Shown here piece by piece: positions 1-9,657 of a DNA stretch of 64,000 nucleotides. The stretch is taken from contig NZ_JAKILC010000016.1 in assembly GCF_023283845.1 (NCBI RefSeq), forward strand, positions 1 through 64,000. The letters are read 5' to 3'. A program made the translations under genes and the position numbers. The notes beneath the pieces were generated by a model, which saw nothing but the letters and a program-made list of their open reading frames with translations, had not been told where the DNA came from and did not search any database. The number at the start of each line of letters is the position of its first letter. Positions within the stretch are counted from its first letter, which is position 1. This DNA comes from Shewanella marinintestina. GTDB taxonomy: Bacteria; Pseudomonadota; Gammaproteobacteria; Enterobacterales; Shewanellaceae.

Positions 1-111
1 CCATAGAGTTGTGGCACCACCTGAATCCATTCCGAACTCAGAAGTGAAACGCAATATCGCCGATGGTAGTGTGGGGTCTCCCCATGTGAGAGTAGGTCAT
101 TTCCAGGCGCC
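1..111 (+). rRNA. rrf: 5S ribosomal RNA, 3' part (5' end outside window)
   Basis: The first ~110 bases match gammaproteobacterial 5S rRNA: the CCACCTGAATCCATTCCGAA loop, the GAACTCAGAAGTGAAAC segment, and the closing GAGAGTAGGTCATTTCCAGG end. The gene begins a few bases to the left of the window, so only its 3' portion is present. It is the last gene of an rRNA operon whose 16S and 23S would lie upstream, and an intrinsic terminator follows directly. The exact mature 3' end (about 110-111) is estimated by similarity. Confidence 0.93.
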
Positions 112-123
112 AAATTAGTATCA

Positions 124-152
124 AAGCCCGCTACGATGTAGCGGGCTTTTTT
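124..152 (+). terminator. Intrinsic terminator of the rRNA operon
   Basis: An 11-bp perfect stem AAGCCCGCTAC / GTAGCGGGCTT with a 3-base loop is followed by a run of T. It lies 13 bp after the 5S rRNA end, as expected for an rRNA operon terminator. Confidence 0.9.
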
Positions 153-450
153 ACGTCTGGAATTTATTAAATATCGTGCTATTTATAGGCAAAGCTTTGT
201 CTATATCGAATGCTCCCTCCCTTTGCTAGACACCGGCTCTCTTTATTTACGCATTTTTAAGCTGTTAAAATCGATTTTAGGCAGCGTTCGCTTGTTGCTT
301 TTATCTTTTTCTTTATTACTTAGTGTTGGTTTGATGTGAGTGATTGGTATTAATCATAATTGGTTATTGCTATTGTCTCTGAGCTTGCATATTTTAGCTG
401 CATCAAAACGCTTTGAATTTTAAATTGCGACATCAGTTAAGGACCATCTA
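153..450. other. Intergenic region before cinA, no gene seen
   Basis: About 300 bases of AT-rich sequence between the rRNA terminator and cinA. No open frame with a ribosome binding site, tRNA or clear repeat is visible. The cinA ribosome binding site AAGGA lies at about 440-444. Confidence 0.6.
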
Positions 451-1725
451 ATGAAACTTGAAATGATTTGTACTGGCGAAGAGGTGTTAGCGGGGCAAAT
501 AGTTGACACTAATGCGGCTTGGTTTGCTAGTACAATGATGGAGCAAGGGATTGAATGTCAGCGACGTGTCACTGTTGGAGATCGTTTAGAAGATCTTGTT
601 GCAGTATTTCAAGAACGTAGTCATGAAGCAGATATTATACTAGTTAATGGTGGTCTAGGGCCGACGAGTGACGATCTCTCCTCTGAGGCGATGGCATTGG
701 CTAAAGGTGAATCGTTAATAGAGAATAGGGAATGGAGAGAGCGCTTAGAAGCTTGGTTTACCCGTAATGGGCGAGTGATGGCAGTAAGCAATCTTAAGCA
801 GGCTTTATTACCTGAGTCGGCAATCATGATTGATAACCCAGTCGGTACCGCTTGTGGTTTTGCAGTTAAGCTCAATCGTGCTTGGCTTTTCTTTACACCT
901 GGCGTGCCATTTGAGTTCAAGCAAATGGTCAAAGAGCAGTTTATTCCTTTTGTTAAGCAGCATTTCGATATCGATGGCGATGTGTCATTGCGAAAGTATT
1001 TAACCCTTGGTCGAGGTGAATCTTCATTAGCTGATGAGCTAGAAAAAATCGAGTTACCTAAAGGGATGACTATTGGCTATCGCAGCTCGATGCCACATAT
1101 AGAAATTAAGCTGTTTGCCCGTGGCTACTTAGCTATTTCGCAACTCGATAAAATTGAAGCACAAATCCGCTTTTTACTTGGTAATGCAATCGTTGCTGAT
1201 GAGAAAGTGAGTTTAGCTGCTGAAATCCATGAATTGATGCTCAGTGCTGGATTAAGTTTAAGTGTTGCTGAGTCATGCACTGGTGGCATGATAGCGAGCC
1301 AACTCATCGATTTCTCTGGAAGTTCATCTTATTTGCATCATGGCTTAGTGACCTACAGTAATGAGTCTAAAGTGAAGGTACTAGGCGTTAAGCCAGAAAC
1401 CTTGGATGATCATGGGGCTGTTTCTATTGCTACTGTAGAAGAGATGGCCAAAGGCGCAAGAGCGATACTCGATAGTGATTTTGCTTTAGCGACTAGCGGC
1501 ATTGCTGGTCCTACTGGCGGTACAGAGGATAAGCCTGTTGGAACGGTCGCAATTGCATTAGCGACAAAAGGTGCGGTTTATAGCCAGATGATTAAATTGC
1601 CTAGACGCTCTAGGGGCTTAGTACGTAGCTTAAGTACCGCTGTAGGATTTGATATGTTGCGACGTGAGCTATTAGGTGAGGCGGTTATTGTTGACTATGA
1701 ATCGATAGGTCGCTTTAAAAAGTAA
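451..1725 (+). CDS. cinA: CinA-family protein (nicotinamide-nucleotide amidohydrolase type)
   Basis: A 424-residue cytoplasmic protein with the full two-domain CinA layout. The N-terminal MoaB/MogA-like domain (about 1-170) carries [14 protein letters not shown] near the start and [10 protein letters not shown] near residue 67. The C-terminal PncC-type amidohydrolase domain (about 250-415) carries AESCTGG and [10 protein letters not shown]. Family knowledge: PncC activity hydrolyses nicotinamide mononucleotide to nicotinate mononucleotide in pyridine-nucleotide recycling; the N-terminal domain has been linked to ADP-ribose pyrophosphatase activity. The start is supported by AAGGA 7 bases upstream. 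It stands alone between the rRNA operon and a leftward gene. The last base of its stop codon is also the first base of a MITE-like terminal repeat. Confidence 0.95.
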   Translation: MKLEMICTGEEVLAGQIVDTNAAWFASTMMEQGIECQRRVTVGDRLEDLVAVFQERSHEADIILVNGGLGPTSDDLSSEAMALAKGESLIENREWRERLEAWFTRNGRVMAVSNLKQALLPESAIMIDNPVGTACGFAVKLNRAWLFFTPGVPFEFKQMVKEQFIPFVKQHFDIDGDVSLRKYLTLGRGESSLADELEKIELPKGMTIGYRSSMPHIEIKLFARGYLAISQLDKIEAQIRFLLGNAIVADEKVSLAAEIHELMLSAGLSLSVAESCTGGMIASQLIDFSGSSSYLHHGLVTYSNESKVKVLGVKPETLDDHGAVSIATVEEMAKGARAILDSDFALATSGIAGPTGGTEDKPVGTVAIALATKGAVYSQMIKLPRRSRGLVRSLSTAVGFDMLRRELLGEAVIVDYESIGRFKK

Positions 1726-1990
1726 TACCAATCAGTATAAACATTTAGTCGCTCAGCGAGAGTTTAGCGGTTTTGAGGCAAGGCAACGAGCGAAGGGCAT
1801 AGTTATTCTACGTTCAAGTTCGTTAACACAGCATCAGAATCGCTAAAACTCGCCAGTCTGGAGCGTTTTTGGCTGCCTACTTCTGCGTTGAATAGATTTA
1901 TAAGGGAATAACCATTATTACAGCTATTCGTCTTGAATTAGTTTGCCAAAAATCGTTCTGAGCTGATCAAATTCTTATACTGATTGGTAT
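1725..1990. mobile_element. MITE-like element with 16-bp terminal inverted repeats
   Basis: A 266-bp non-coding block is bounded by perfect 16-bp inverted repeats ATACCAATCAGTATAA (1725-1740) and TTATACTGATTGGTAT (1975-1990). Inside, a second imperfect inverted repeat is formed by the GAGTTTAGCGGTTTTGAGGC region (about 1759-1779) and its approximate complement (about 1831-1855), so the element could fold into a long structure. It carries no open reading frame. Such short palindrome-ended elements are known in marine gammaproteobacteria as non-autonomous, MITE-like repeats. Mobility is inferred from the structure; only this copy is obvious in the window. The left end overlaps the cinA stop codon. 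Confidence 0.7.
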
Positions 1991-2017
1991 AATACGGCAA
2001 TAGCAAGTTTTACAGAT

Positions 2018-2048
2018 AATAAAAAGCAGGATCATTAGATCCTGCTTT
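2018..2048 (-). terminator. Intrinsic terminator of the ppc / DUF1439 unit
   Basis: On the minus strand, AAAGCAGGATC / GATCCTGCTTT with a 4-base loop is followed by a T-rich run. It lies 28 bp after the stop of the DUF1439 gene. Confidence 0.85.
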
Positions 2049-2075
2049 GTAGTATTAAGGCCTATTTAATAGACA

Positions 2076-2618
2076 TTATTCGTCAAATACTAAAACTAAT
2101 TTACCAGGTTTGACTTCAATTCTCTTGGTCATATCGGCGACTAGTGCTTGTTTAGACTCTTTCATGTCAACAACATATATAGGTTGTGTCTCGAGAAATT
2201 GAGTTAAAAAGCCCATTAGTTGTGGTGCGATAGAGCCAATAGCTTTTTCGATATCTTTTGGTGTTGATTCGACCTTTACTAATTGCAGATTTCGCAAGTA
2301 CACGCTGTGATTCGTTGCATCATACCAAGGCTCTGCTTCAAACTGGGTGATCAGATCGGCATTAATTGGCAGCATAGGATTACGCACTCTGACTAAGGTT
2401 ACAGCTGATACGCCCATAGTATCGGGCTTATCACCTAAGGTAACTTTTATATCATTGACGCGTAAATCTATACCAAAGATTTGATTGCCTTGTTTTACCT
2501 CAAAATGCATTTCGTCATTGAGGTAACCTTCTAGCTCTTTTTCTGTAATGCTGTATTGACTGACACAGCCAGTCAATAGCAGTATGGCGCTAGCAAGCGC
2601 AACTTTTAATAACTTCAT
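2076..2618 (-). CDS. DUF1439 (YceB-like) lipoprotein
   Basis: A 180-residue lipoprotein precursor: a short charged start, a hydrophobic stretch and the lipobox LTGC with the modified cysteine at residue 18. The rest resembles the DUF1439/YceB family, envelope lipoproteins of unknown molecular role whose fold is related to lipid-binding tubular proteins. It begins immediately after the ppc stop codon (no gap) and ends before an intrinsic terminator, so it is probably co-transcribed with ppc. No catalytic residues can be named. Family assignment is from overall sequence resemblance. Confidence 0.8.
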   Translation of the reverse strand: MKLLKVALASAILLLTGCVSQYSITEKELEGYLNDEMHFEVKQGNQIFGIDLRVNDIKVTLGDKPDTMGVSAVTLVRVRNPMLPINADLITQFEAEPWYDATNHSVYLRNLQLVKVESTPKDIEKAIGSIAPQLMGFLTQFLETQPIYVVDMKESKQALVADMTKRIEVKPGKLVLVFDE

Positions 2619-5255
2619 TTAACCTGTATTTCTCATTCCTGCAGCAACACCTGCAATCGTTAGCATTAGCGCTAACTCAACATTCTGAGAAGATTGCTCC
2701 TCTCGGCGTGTTCTTGCAAGTAATTCTGCTTGTAGGAAGTTTAAAGGATCAATATATGGGTTTCTTAACTCAACTGATTCACGATTCCATGGAGTATGAG
2801 CCATTAGGCTTTCTGCTTGAGTCAGCTCTAATACCGCGGCAACTCCGGTAGCTAATCGCTCTCTAAGTTGTACACCTAAGTGATGTAGTTCTGTCGGCAC
2901 TAAGCTGGTTTCGTAAAATTTAGATAAGTTAGGCTCGGCTTTAGCATAGACCATTTCTAACATAGAAATACGTGTGGTGAAGAACGGCCACTGTTTCTCC
3001 ATCTCTTGTAGCAATGACAGTTCGCCTCGTTCCGTCGCGGCTTTTAGTGCTTCACCAGCGCCTAGCCATGCAGGCAGCATTAAGCGGTTTTGCGACCAAG
3101 CAAAGATCCATGGGATCGCACGTAGGCTTTCAATGCCGCCATCTACACGACGCTTTGCTGGACGGCTACCGAGGGGGAGCTTGCCCAGCTCAACCTCTGG
3201 TGTTGCTGCACGGAAGTAAGATACAAAATCAGGCTCCTCACGCACCATAGCACGGTAAGCTTGCACTGAATCGCTAGCGAGGCGCTCCATGCATTCACGC
3301 CATTCAGCCTTAGGCTCTGGTGGAGGCAGCAAGGTGGCTTCCATTACTGCAGAGGTATATAGCGCAAGACTCTGTACAGCCAGTTTTGGTAAGCCAAACT
3401 TGAAGCGTATCATCTCGCCTTGCTCTGTCACACGAATACGACCATCAACTGAGCCAGGAGGCTGAGATAAAATCGCTTGGTGAGCAGGTCCACCGCCTCG
3501 ACCAATTGTGCCGCCGCGACCATGGAATAATGTTAGTTTGATATTGGCTTCTTGGCTAATCGCGACCAGCTTTTCTTGCGCTGTATATTGCGCCCATGCA
3601 GCCGCCATAACACCAGCATCTTTAGCTGAATCAGAGTAGCCGATCATGACTTCTTGTGTGCCTTTGGTATAGCCACGGTACCAGTCGATAGCAAATAATG
3701 CAGACATACAGGCTGATGCATTATTTAAGTCATCTAAGGTCTCAAATAAAGGCACTACACGAATTGGGTGTGGGCAGCCAGTTTCTTTTAGTAATAACAA
3801 TACTGCTAATACATCTGATGGCTGACTCGCCATAGAGATAACATACGAGCCCATTGCGCGTGCTGGTTGGCTGGCGACTAATCGGCAGGTTTTCACTACT
3901 TCTTCAACTTCAGCTGAGGCTTGCCAATTTGCTGGAATCAACGGACGCTTGCTAGAAAGCTCACGTAGCAAGAATGACTGCTTCTCGCTTTCATCCCAGT
4001 GAGCGTAATCGCCCATACCTAAGTAGCGTGTCAGCTCGGCAATGACATCGGCGTGACGTTGTGCATCTTGGCGTACATCGAGTCTCAGCATATGAATACC
4101 AAAACAAGCAATACGGCGTAGCATATCGAGCAGTAAGCCATTAGCAATTAAGCTCATGCCTTGGTCGCATAAGCTCTTATAAAGCATCATTAGCGGATCT
4201 TTTAGATCGCTTTCATGCCAAATAATATCTTTTGGATTAACGTCCGGCTGATGTCCTTCAAGTTTTTCATTGAGGTAATCGATGGTTGTTCTAAGCTTTT
4301 TACGCAGATCTCTAAGTACATCGCGGTAAGGTTCACAGCTATTATTGGTATAGGCTAACAACTCGTCATTAGCGCCTTCCATTGATAATTCATTCACCAA
4401 TAGCACAACGTCTTTTAGGTAAAGGCGCGCTGCAGTGTGACGGTTTCGATCAAGCACTTCTTGGGTAACAGTTGACGTGACAAATGGATTGCCGTCACGA
4501 TCGCCGCCCATCCAACTTGAGAATCTCACTGGGGCGATATCGATAGGTAACTGGGTATTGGTGCGCTCTTCAACTTGCTGGTTGAGTTGACGTAGAAAGT
4601 CAGGAACTGCTTGCCATAAAGAGGCTTCAATTGTGCTTAAGCCCCAGCGTGCTTCATCAACAGGAGTTGGGCGCTCGTTACGGATTTCATTGGTATGCCA
4701 GATTTGCGCAATAAGCTGACGCAAACGCAAATGGTGCTGTTTTTTCTCCTGCTCGGTAAGCTGAGTGTTCTCGAGTGCAGTTAATGAGTCGATTACTGCT
4801 GAGTATTTTTGAATTAAGGTACGACGAGAGATCTCAGTCGGGTGCGCCGTTAATACTAGATCAATATCGAGCGTCTTAAGACAAGCGAGTACTTTCTCTT
4901 GGTCGATGTTTCCACCAAGCATGCGTCCTAATAGTTGTTCTACGGGGTCGGGGACACAAACTAGCTCGTCACAATTACGGCTAATGGTATGGAATTGCTC
5001 AGCGATATTCGCAAGATTTAAAAATTGGTTAAACGCTTTAGCAAAGGGAACTAGCTCATCATCGCTTAAAGAAGAAAGCAAAGTCAGCATCTCTGTGCGA
5101 GACGCGTCATCGCCTTGGCGTGAGCTTTTTGCAAGATGACGGATCTGTTCAATTTTTTCTAGGAACGAGTCATCAAGATCGGTGCGGATTGTGTCACCTA
5201 AAATCTGCCCTAAGGTTCCAACGTTAGACCTTAGCGAGGCATACATGTCTACCAT
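2619..5255 (-). CDS. ppc: Phosphoenolpyruvate carboxylase
   Basis: An 878-residue enzyme, the usual length, colinear with E. coli Ppc from start to the C-terminal AGMRNTG. It adds bicarbonate to phosphoenolpyruvate to give oxaloacetate, refilling the TCA cycle, in the cytoplasm. Visible signatures: LTAHPTE with catalytic His138, the [11 protein letters not shown] block, [13 protein letters not shown], the glycine-rich loop [14 protein letters not shown], and the C-terminal AGMRNTG that closes the active site and allosteric region. The frame opens at MVDM; an internal Met at residue 4 would align better with E. coli, so the start is uncertain by three codons. The next gene in the unit is the DUF1439 lipoprotein. 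Confidence 0.97.
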   Translation of the reverse strand: MVDMYASLRSNVGTLGQILGDTIRTDLDDSFLEKIEQIRHLAKSSRQGDDASRTEMLTLLSSLSDDELVPFAKAFNQFLNLANIAEQFHTISRNCDELVCVPDPVEQLLGRMLGGNIDQEKVLACLKTLDIDLVLTAHPTEISRRTLIQKYSAVIDSLTALENTQLTEQEKKQHHLRLRQLIAQIWHTNEIRNERPTPVDEARWGLSTIEASLWQAVPDFLRQLNQQVEERTNTQLPIDIAPVRFSSWMGGDRDGNPFVTSTVTQEVLDRNRHTAARLYLKDVVLLVNELSMEGANDELLAYTNNSCEPYRDVLRDLRKKLRTTIDYLNEKLEGHQPDVNPKDIIWHESDLKDPLMMLYKSLCDQGMSLIANGLLLDMLRRIACFGIHMLRLDVRQDAQRHADVIAELTRYLGMGDYAHWDESEKQSFLLRELSSKRPLIPANWQASAEVEEVVKTCRLVASQPARAMGSYVISMASQPSDVLAVLLLLKETGCPHPIRVVPLFETLDDLNNASACMSALFAIDWYRGYTKGTQEVMIGYSDSAKDAGVMAAAWAQYTAQEKLVAISQEANIKLTLFHGRGGTIGRGGGPAHQAILSQPPGSVDGRIRVTEQGEMIRFKFGLPKLAVQSLALYTSAVMEATLLPPPEPKAEWRECMERLASDSVQAYRAMVREEPDFVSYFRAATPEVELGKLPLGSRPAKRRVDGGIESLRAIPWIFAWSQNRLMLPAWLGAGEALKAATERGELSLLQEMEKQWPFFTTRISMLEMVYAKAEPNLSKFYETSLVPTELHHLGVQLRERLATGVAAVLELTQAESLMAHTPWNRESVELRNPYIDPLNFLQAELLARTRREEQSSQNVELALMLTIAGVAAGMRNTG

Positions 5256-5421
5256 ACGTGCTCCATATCGGTAAGCTAATCGATCACAATACCTAGCGGC
5301 GTTACGCTAGGCAATGGCCGAGATTAAAATATCCGGCTTGAATAGGCTTTATACCACTTTTTGAATATCAATCTTGTAGAGAGTATTCAATTTAGCCTAT
5401 AAAGCGCCGAGAAATAACGAT

Positions 5422-6573
5422 TTATTTTATACAGGCGTGATAAATCAGATTTTTTAATAGATCTTTTGTGCGCGCAATATAGCTAAGATCTAAATATTCA
5501 TCAGGTTGGTGTGCCTGCTCGATACTGCCGGGACCGAGTACCAAGGTTTGGCAACCTAGCTGGCTAATATAGGGAGCTTCGGTTGCGTAGTTGACGACTT
5601 CAGGCTGACTGTCGCTCAGCTCTGCTACCAGCTTGGTCCAGCCGCCGTCTTTGTTATCTGCAAAAGGCTCTGAGCCTGGGTATAAAGGCGCCACCTGAAC
5701 AGCTCCCGGATACTCACTGCAAATAGGCGCTAAGTAATTGGCTACCATTAGCTCTAAATCCGCTAAGGGTAAGCTTGGTATCGGGCGCAGATCGATATGT
5801 AAATCACAGCAACCACAAATTCTATTCGCGGCGTCACCGCCATGAATATGGCCAAAGTTCATGGTTGGGTAGGGGACACTAAAAGCCTCTTCACGATAGT
5901 TATCGGCTAAGTGTTGTTTTAGCTTGAGCAGTTGCCCAGTGACTTTATGCATGATCTCAATAGCATTAAGGCCTTTAGCTGGATCAGAGGAATGACCGCT
6001 GCGGCCAGTTACTCGGATGCCTTGAGTAAAGTGACCTTTATGCATATATACCGGTTTTAAGCTGGTGGGTTCACCAATAATTGCGTAGTCCGGTGCAATC
6101 GATTTCGCAGCGGCAAATGCTTTAGCGCCATTCATGGTGGTTTCTTCATCGGCGCTGGCCAAGATATGCAACGGACGCTTAAATTTGTCCATAGGTAGCT
6201 CTTGTAATGCTGCTAACACTAACGCGAAAAAACCTTTCATGTCACAAGTGCCTAAGCCGTACCAACGATTATCTTTTTCAGTTAAGAGAAAAGGATCTTG
6301 GCTCCAACGCCCCTCATCAAAAGGCACTGTGTCGGTATGACCTGCTAAAAGTAACCCTCCCTTACCTTGACCGAATGATGCGACTAAGTTGTGTTTATTA
6401 CGTGTATTGGCAACAGGAACGGATTGGCATTGCATACCGAGATCTGAGAACCAAGTGTGCAGTAGTTCTATGACCGCTTTATTACTCATATCTTGATCAG
6501 CTTCAAGCGCACTAATCGACGGTGCTGCAATCAGTTGGCTAAAACTGTTTTTAATTTGTGGAAGTGTTTTCAT
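5422..6573 (-). CDS. argE: Acetylornithine deacetylase
   Basis: A 383-residue M20-family metallohydrolase that releases acetate from N-acetylornithine to give ornithine in arginine biosynthesis. Metal-site motifs are present: AGHTDTVPFD (His79, Asp81), GTCDMKGFF (Asp111) and SADEET (general-base Glu region), then GEPTSLKP and a dimerisation domain in the middle. It is transcribed away from argCBFGH; the 276-bp gap carries two ARG-box-like sites with one overlapping or near the argE promoter. This linear-cycle enzyme fits a pathway without a bifunctional ArgJ. Confidence 0.96.
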   Translation of the reverse strand: MKTLPQIKNSFSQLIAAPSISALEADQDMSNKAVIELLHTWFSDLGMQCQSVPVANTRNKHNLVASFGQGKGGLLLAGHTDTVPFDEGRWSQDPFLLTEKDNRWYGLGTCDMKGFFALVLAALQELPMDKFKRPLHILASADEETTMNGAKAFAAAKSIAPDYAIIGEPTSLKPVYMHKGHFTQGIRVTGRSGHSSDPAKGLNAIEIMHKVTGQLLKLKQHLADNYREEAFSVPYPTMNFGHIHGGDAANRICGCCDLHIDLRPIPSLPLADLELMVANYLAPICSEYPGAVQVAPLYPGSEPFADNKDGGWTKLVAELSDSQPEVVNYATEAPYISQLGCQTLVLGPGSIEQAHQPDEYLDLSYIARTKDLLKNLIYHACIK

Positions 6574-6582
6574 TAAAAAATA

Positions 6583-6621
6583 CCTAAATATATATTCAAA
6601 TATATTGCATAATTAATTTTG
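6583..6621. promoter_or_regulatory. Tandem ARG boxes (ArgR operator) between argE and argC
   Basis: Two 18-bp segments match the ArgR half-site pattern wnTGAATwwwwATTCAnw. Box 1 (6583-6600) has TAAAT-ATAT-ATTCA, 9 of 10 core bases. Box 2 (6604-6621) has TGCAT-AATT-AATTT, 6 of 10. They are separated by exactly 3 bp, the spacing known for tandem ARG boxes bound by hexameric ArgR. The position just upstream of argE, in the divergent argE/argC region, suggests control of both directions. Assignment is by motif and context. Confidence 0.65.
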
Positions 6622-6849
6622 CGTGTTAGTCTATCAAACAGCTAAGGCAACTACCACAATTCAATGGTCTGTTTAATGAGAGTAATTATGTTCAATCTGG
6701 TTCAATTTATAGTAGTTAAGGTTATTTATACCCAATTCCTGCGACGATAGTCTTGTCATTAATGGTGTTCAGCCAGGGCTTAAGTTGTGCCCATTCTTTT
6801 TTTCGTTGTGTCATCTAATTTCAAGATTAAGGTTTTAAAGTCATAGACT

Positions 6850-7842
6850 ATGAAAAATATAGCCATTATTGGCGCTAGTGGATACACAGGCGCACAGATT
6901 ACTTCTCTTATAAATGCCGAAGCGAATTTATCAATTCAAGGTCTTTATGTTTCTGAAAACAGCCTAGATAAAGGTAAGCCTCTATCTGAGCTTTACCCTA
7001 CATATAGCCATATTTCGTTATGTCTAAATCCTCTTACTGAAGATGCAAAGCACACTATAGTTGCTACGGCTGATGCGGTTGTTCTCGCGACCGATCATGC
7101 CGTGAGTTTACATCTGGCTGCTTGGTTTTATCAGCAGGGCGTCGCGGTGTTTGATTTGAGTGGTGCGTACCGGTTTAGCGATGTGGCGCAATACCCTAAG
7201 TGGTATGGTTTTACTCATGAATACCCTGAAGTGCTGGCTGATGCTGTTTATGGTTTAGCAGAATGGAATAGCGAGCAAATTGGCAAGAGCAAACTGATTG
7301 CGGTACCAGGTTGCTATCCAACAGCTTCACTGACTGCACTAAAGCCTATTGCACATCTGCTAACTGATGTTTTCCCGGTGATTAATGCTGTTAGTGGTGT
7401 CACTGGAGCAGGTAGAAAAGCGCAGCTTCATACCAGTTTTTGTGAAGTGAGTTTGACACCCTACGGTGTGCTTGGGCATAGACACCAACCTGAAATAGCG
7501 ACTCAGTTAGGCCAAGAAGTTATTTTTACCCCTCATTTAGGCAATTTTAAACGCGGTATTCTTGCCACTATTACCGCCAAGCTCAAGCCTGGGACAAGCA
7601 CTGGTGATGTAGCTCAAGCCTTCCAATATTACGACTCTGCCGAGCTGGTCACTGTAAAACACAATCAATTCCCTAAGGTAGACGATGTGGTACAAACCGC
7701 GAACTGCCACTTAGGCTGGAAGTTTGATGAAGCAACAGGATATCTCGTTGTTGTTAGTGCAATAGATAACTTAATGAAAGGGGCTGCAAGTCAAGCAATG
7801 CAGTGCATAAAGATTCATTTTGATACGCAAGATGGGCTGTAA
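6850..7842 (+). CDS. argC: N-acetyl-gamma-glutamyl-phosphate reductase
   Basis: A 330-residue NADPH-dependent reductase for the third step of ornithine synthesis, making N-acetylglutamate semialdehyde. The nucleotide-binding loop GASGYTG is at residues 8-14 and the catalytic cysteine is Cys155 in [16 protein letters not shown] and the DLSGAYR segment are typical of the family. It is the first gene of argCBFGH and follows a 276-bp divergent control region with ARG boxes. No strong Shine-Dalgarno is seen before this ATG, but the protein starts exactly at the conserved N-terminal strand. Confidence 0.96.
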   Translation: MKNIAIIGASGYTGAQITSLINAEANLSIQGLYVSENSLDKGKPLSELYPTYSHISLCLNPLTEDAKHTIVATADAVVLATDHAVSLHLAAWFYQQGVAVFDLSGAYRFSDVAQYPKWYGFTHEYPEVLADAVYGLAEWNSEQIGKSKLIAVPGCYPTASLTALKPIAHLLTDVFPVINAVSGVTGAGRKAQLHTSFCEVSLTPYGVLGHRHQPEIATQLGQEVIFTPHLGNFKRGILATITAKLKPGTSTGDVAQAFQYYDSAELVTVKHNQFPKVDDVVQTANCHLGWKFDEATGYLVVVSAIDNLMKGAASQAMQCIKIHFDTQDGL

Positions 7843-7855
7843 GGTGGAAAAGCAT

Positions 7856-8668
7856 ATGACTGAAACTCACGGAGTAAGCGCTCAGGTTAAGCCTGTCATG
7901 ATCCTTAAGGTTGGTGGCGCATTATTGCAATGCGAAATGGGCATGGCACGTTTAATGGACGCAGCTGCAACCATTATTAGCCAAGGCCAACCACTTATTA
8001 TGGTTCATGGTGGCGGTTGTTTGGTTGATGAACAGCTAAAAGCGAATGGTATGGAGTCGGAAAAGCTCGATGGTTTAAGGGTTACGCCTGAGCAGCATAT
8101 ACCTATTGTTGTTGGTGCGCTGGCTGGCACCTCAAACAAAGTACTGCAAGCCGCTGCAATAAAAGCCGGTATTACTTGCTTGGGTATGAGCCTTGCTGAC
8201 GCGGACATGATGACTGCAACGATTAAAGATCCGCAGTTAGGGCTGGTGGGCGAAGTTACCCCAAATGATGCTAGTTACCTTAATTTTGTTTTATCAAAAG
8301 GCTGGATGCCTATCATCAGCTCAATTGCTATTAGTGGCCAAGGTGAATTGCTTAACGTTAATGCTGATCAAGCGGCTACCGCATTGACTCAATTGGTATC
8401 TGGCTCTCTGGTGTTGTTATCGGATGTATCAGGTGTACTTGATGGTAAAGGGCAGTTAATTAGTAGCTTAAACCGCGCACAAGTTAATGAGTTAACCAAA
8501 GTTGGTGTCATTGAGAAAGGCATGAAAGTCAAAGTAGAAGCTGCGTTAGACGTTGCTGAATCCATGGGACAAGCCGTACAGATTGCCTCTTGGCGGCAGG
8601 CACAACAATTAATCGCATTATGCCAAGGTGAAACCGTTGGCACCCAGATCCAACCACAAAATCAGTAA
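7856..8668 (+). CDS. argB: Acetylglutamate kinase
   Basis: A 270-residue amino-acid kinase that phosphorylates N-acetylglutamate with ATP. Recognisable parts: ILKVGGALL near residue 17, VHGGGCLVDE, the NVNADQAATAL segment, and LLSDVSGVLDG. An open frame extends 36 bp upstream into argC, but the ATG at 7856 is preferred because AAGGTGG sits 8 bases before it and homologues start close to the first beta strand. It follows argC with a short gap and precedes argF by 15 bp. Confidence 0.95.
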   Translation: MTETHGVSAQVKPVMILKVGGALLQCEMGMARLMDAAATIISQGQPLIMVHGGGCLVDEQLKANGMESEKLDGLRVTPEQHIPIVVGALAGTSNKVLQAAAIKAGITCLGMSLADADMMTATIKDPQLGLVGEVTPNDASYLNFVLSKGWMPIISSIAISGQGELLNVNADQAATALTQLVSGSLVLLSDVSGVLDGKGQLISSLNRAQVNELTKVGVIEKGMKVKVEAALDVAESMGQAVQIASWRQAQQLIALCQGETVGTQIQPQNQ

Positions 8669-8683
8669 TAGCGGAGCTATTTT

Positions 8684-9589
8684 ATGCAACATTTACTATC
8701 GATTAAAGATCTTAGCCAGCAAGCGTTACTTGACCTATTGGCACTGGCACAAACGATTAAAGCTAACCCTGCCGAGTATAGAAATGCATTAGACGGTAAG
8801 AGCGTGGTGATGCTATTTGAAAAGCCATCGCTAAGAACCCGAGTGAGCTTTGATATTGGTATTAACAAGCTAGGTGGCCACTGCTTATATCTAGATCAGC
8901 AAAATGGCGCACTCGGTAAACGTGAACCTGTATCTGATTTTGCGGCCAATATCTCATGTTGGGCCGATGCGATTGTGGCGCGAACTTTTTTGCATTCAAC
9001 CATTGAAGAGCTCGCTGAACACGGCACAGTGCCTGTGATTAATGCACTATCGGATCTTTATCATCCTTGCCAAGGTCTGGCAGATTTTCTGACGTTAACC
9101 GAACAATACGGTGACGTTAGCAAGGTAAAGCTTGCCTACGTAGGTGATGGCAATAACGTCACTCATTCATTGATGTTTGGCGCAGCAATTTTAGGGGCTC
9201 AACTTACGGTTATTTGTCCTCCGGGTCACTTTCCTGATGGCAAGGTAGTGTGTGAAGCGCAAGAGCTGGCGGCAAAGCATGGTGGTAAGCTGATTTTAAG
9301 TTCTGATATTGCAGCGATTGAAGATCACGATGCGATTTATACCGATACCTGGATTTCTATGGGCGATAGCGCATCGATGGAAGAAATTGAAGCTAAATTT
9401 AAACCTTATCAAGTCAATGCTGAGTTGATGCAAAAAGCGGGTGCTAAACACTTTATGCACTGTTTACCGGCTTATCGTGAAGTGGAAGTGACAGCAGAGA
9501 TTGTTGACGGTGAAGGCTCACTTATTTTGCATCAGGCTGAAAACCGTATGCATGCACAAAATGCGGTATTGGTAACGCTGTTAAGTTAA
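8684..9589 (+). CDS. argF: Ornithine carbamoyltransferase
   Basis: A 301-residue enzyme joining carbamoyl phosphate to ornithine to give citrulline. The carbamoyl-phosphate loop reads SLRTR (49-53), not the common STRTR. The HPCQ motif is present in LYHPCQGLADF. The ornithine-side signatures DTWISMG and MHCLPAYR are intact, favouring ornithine over acetylornithine or aspartate as acceptor. RBS GCGGAG lies just upstream. It is embedded in argCBFGH, which supports the biosynthetic role. The Thr-to-Leu change in the substrate loop is the only departure noticed. Confidence 0.95.
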   Translation: MQHLLSIKDLSQQALLDLLALAQTIKANPAEYRNALDGKSVVMLFEKPSLRTRVSFDIGINKLGGHCLYLDQQNGALGKREPVSDFAANISCWADAIVARTFLHSTIEELAEHGTVPVINALSDLYHPCQGLADFLTLTEQYGDVSKVKLAYVGDGNNVTHSLMFGAAILGAQLTVICPPGHFPDGKVVCEAQELAAKHGGKLILSSDIAAIEDHDAIYTDTWISMGDSASMEEIEAKFKPYQVNAELMQKAGAKHFMHCLPAYREVEVTAEIVDGEGSLILHQAENRMHAQNAVLVTLLS

Positions 9590-9657
9590 TAATTTTATGA
9601 AAACAACCGTCAATTGGCGCTAGCGAATTGAGTACAAATCAGTAGTAGGAAAATAAA

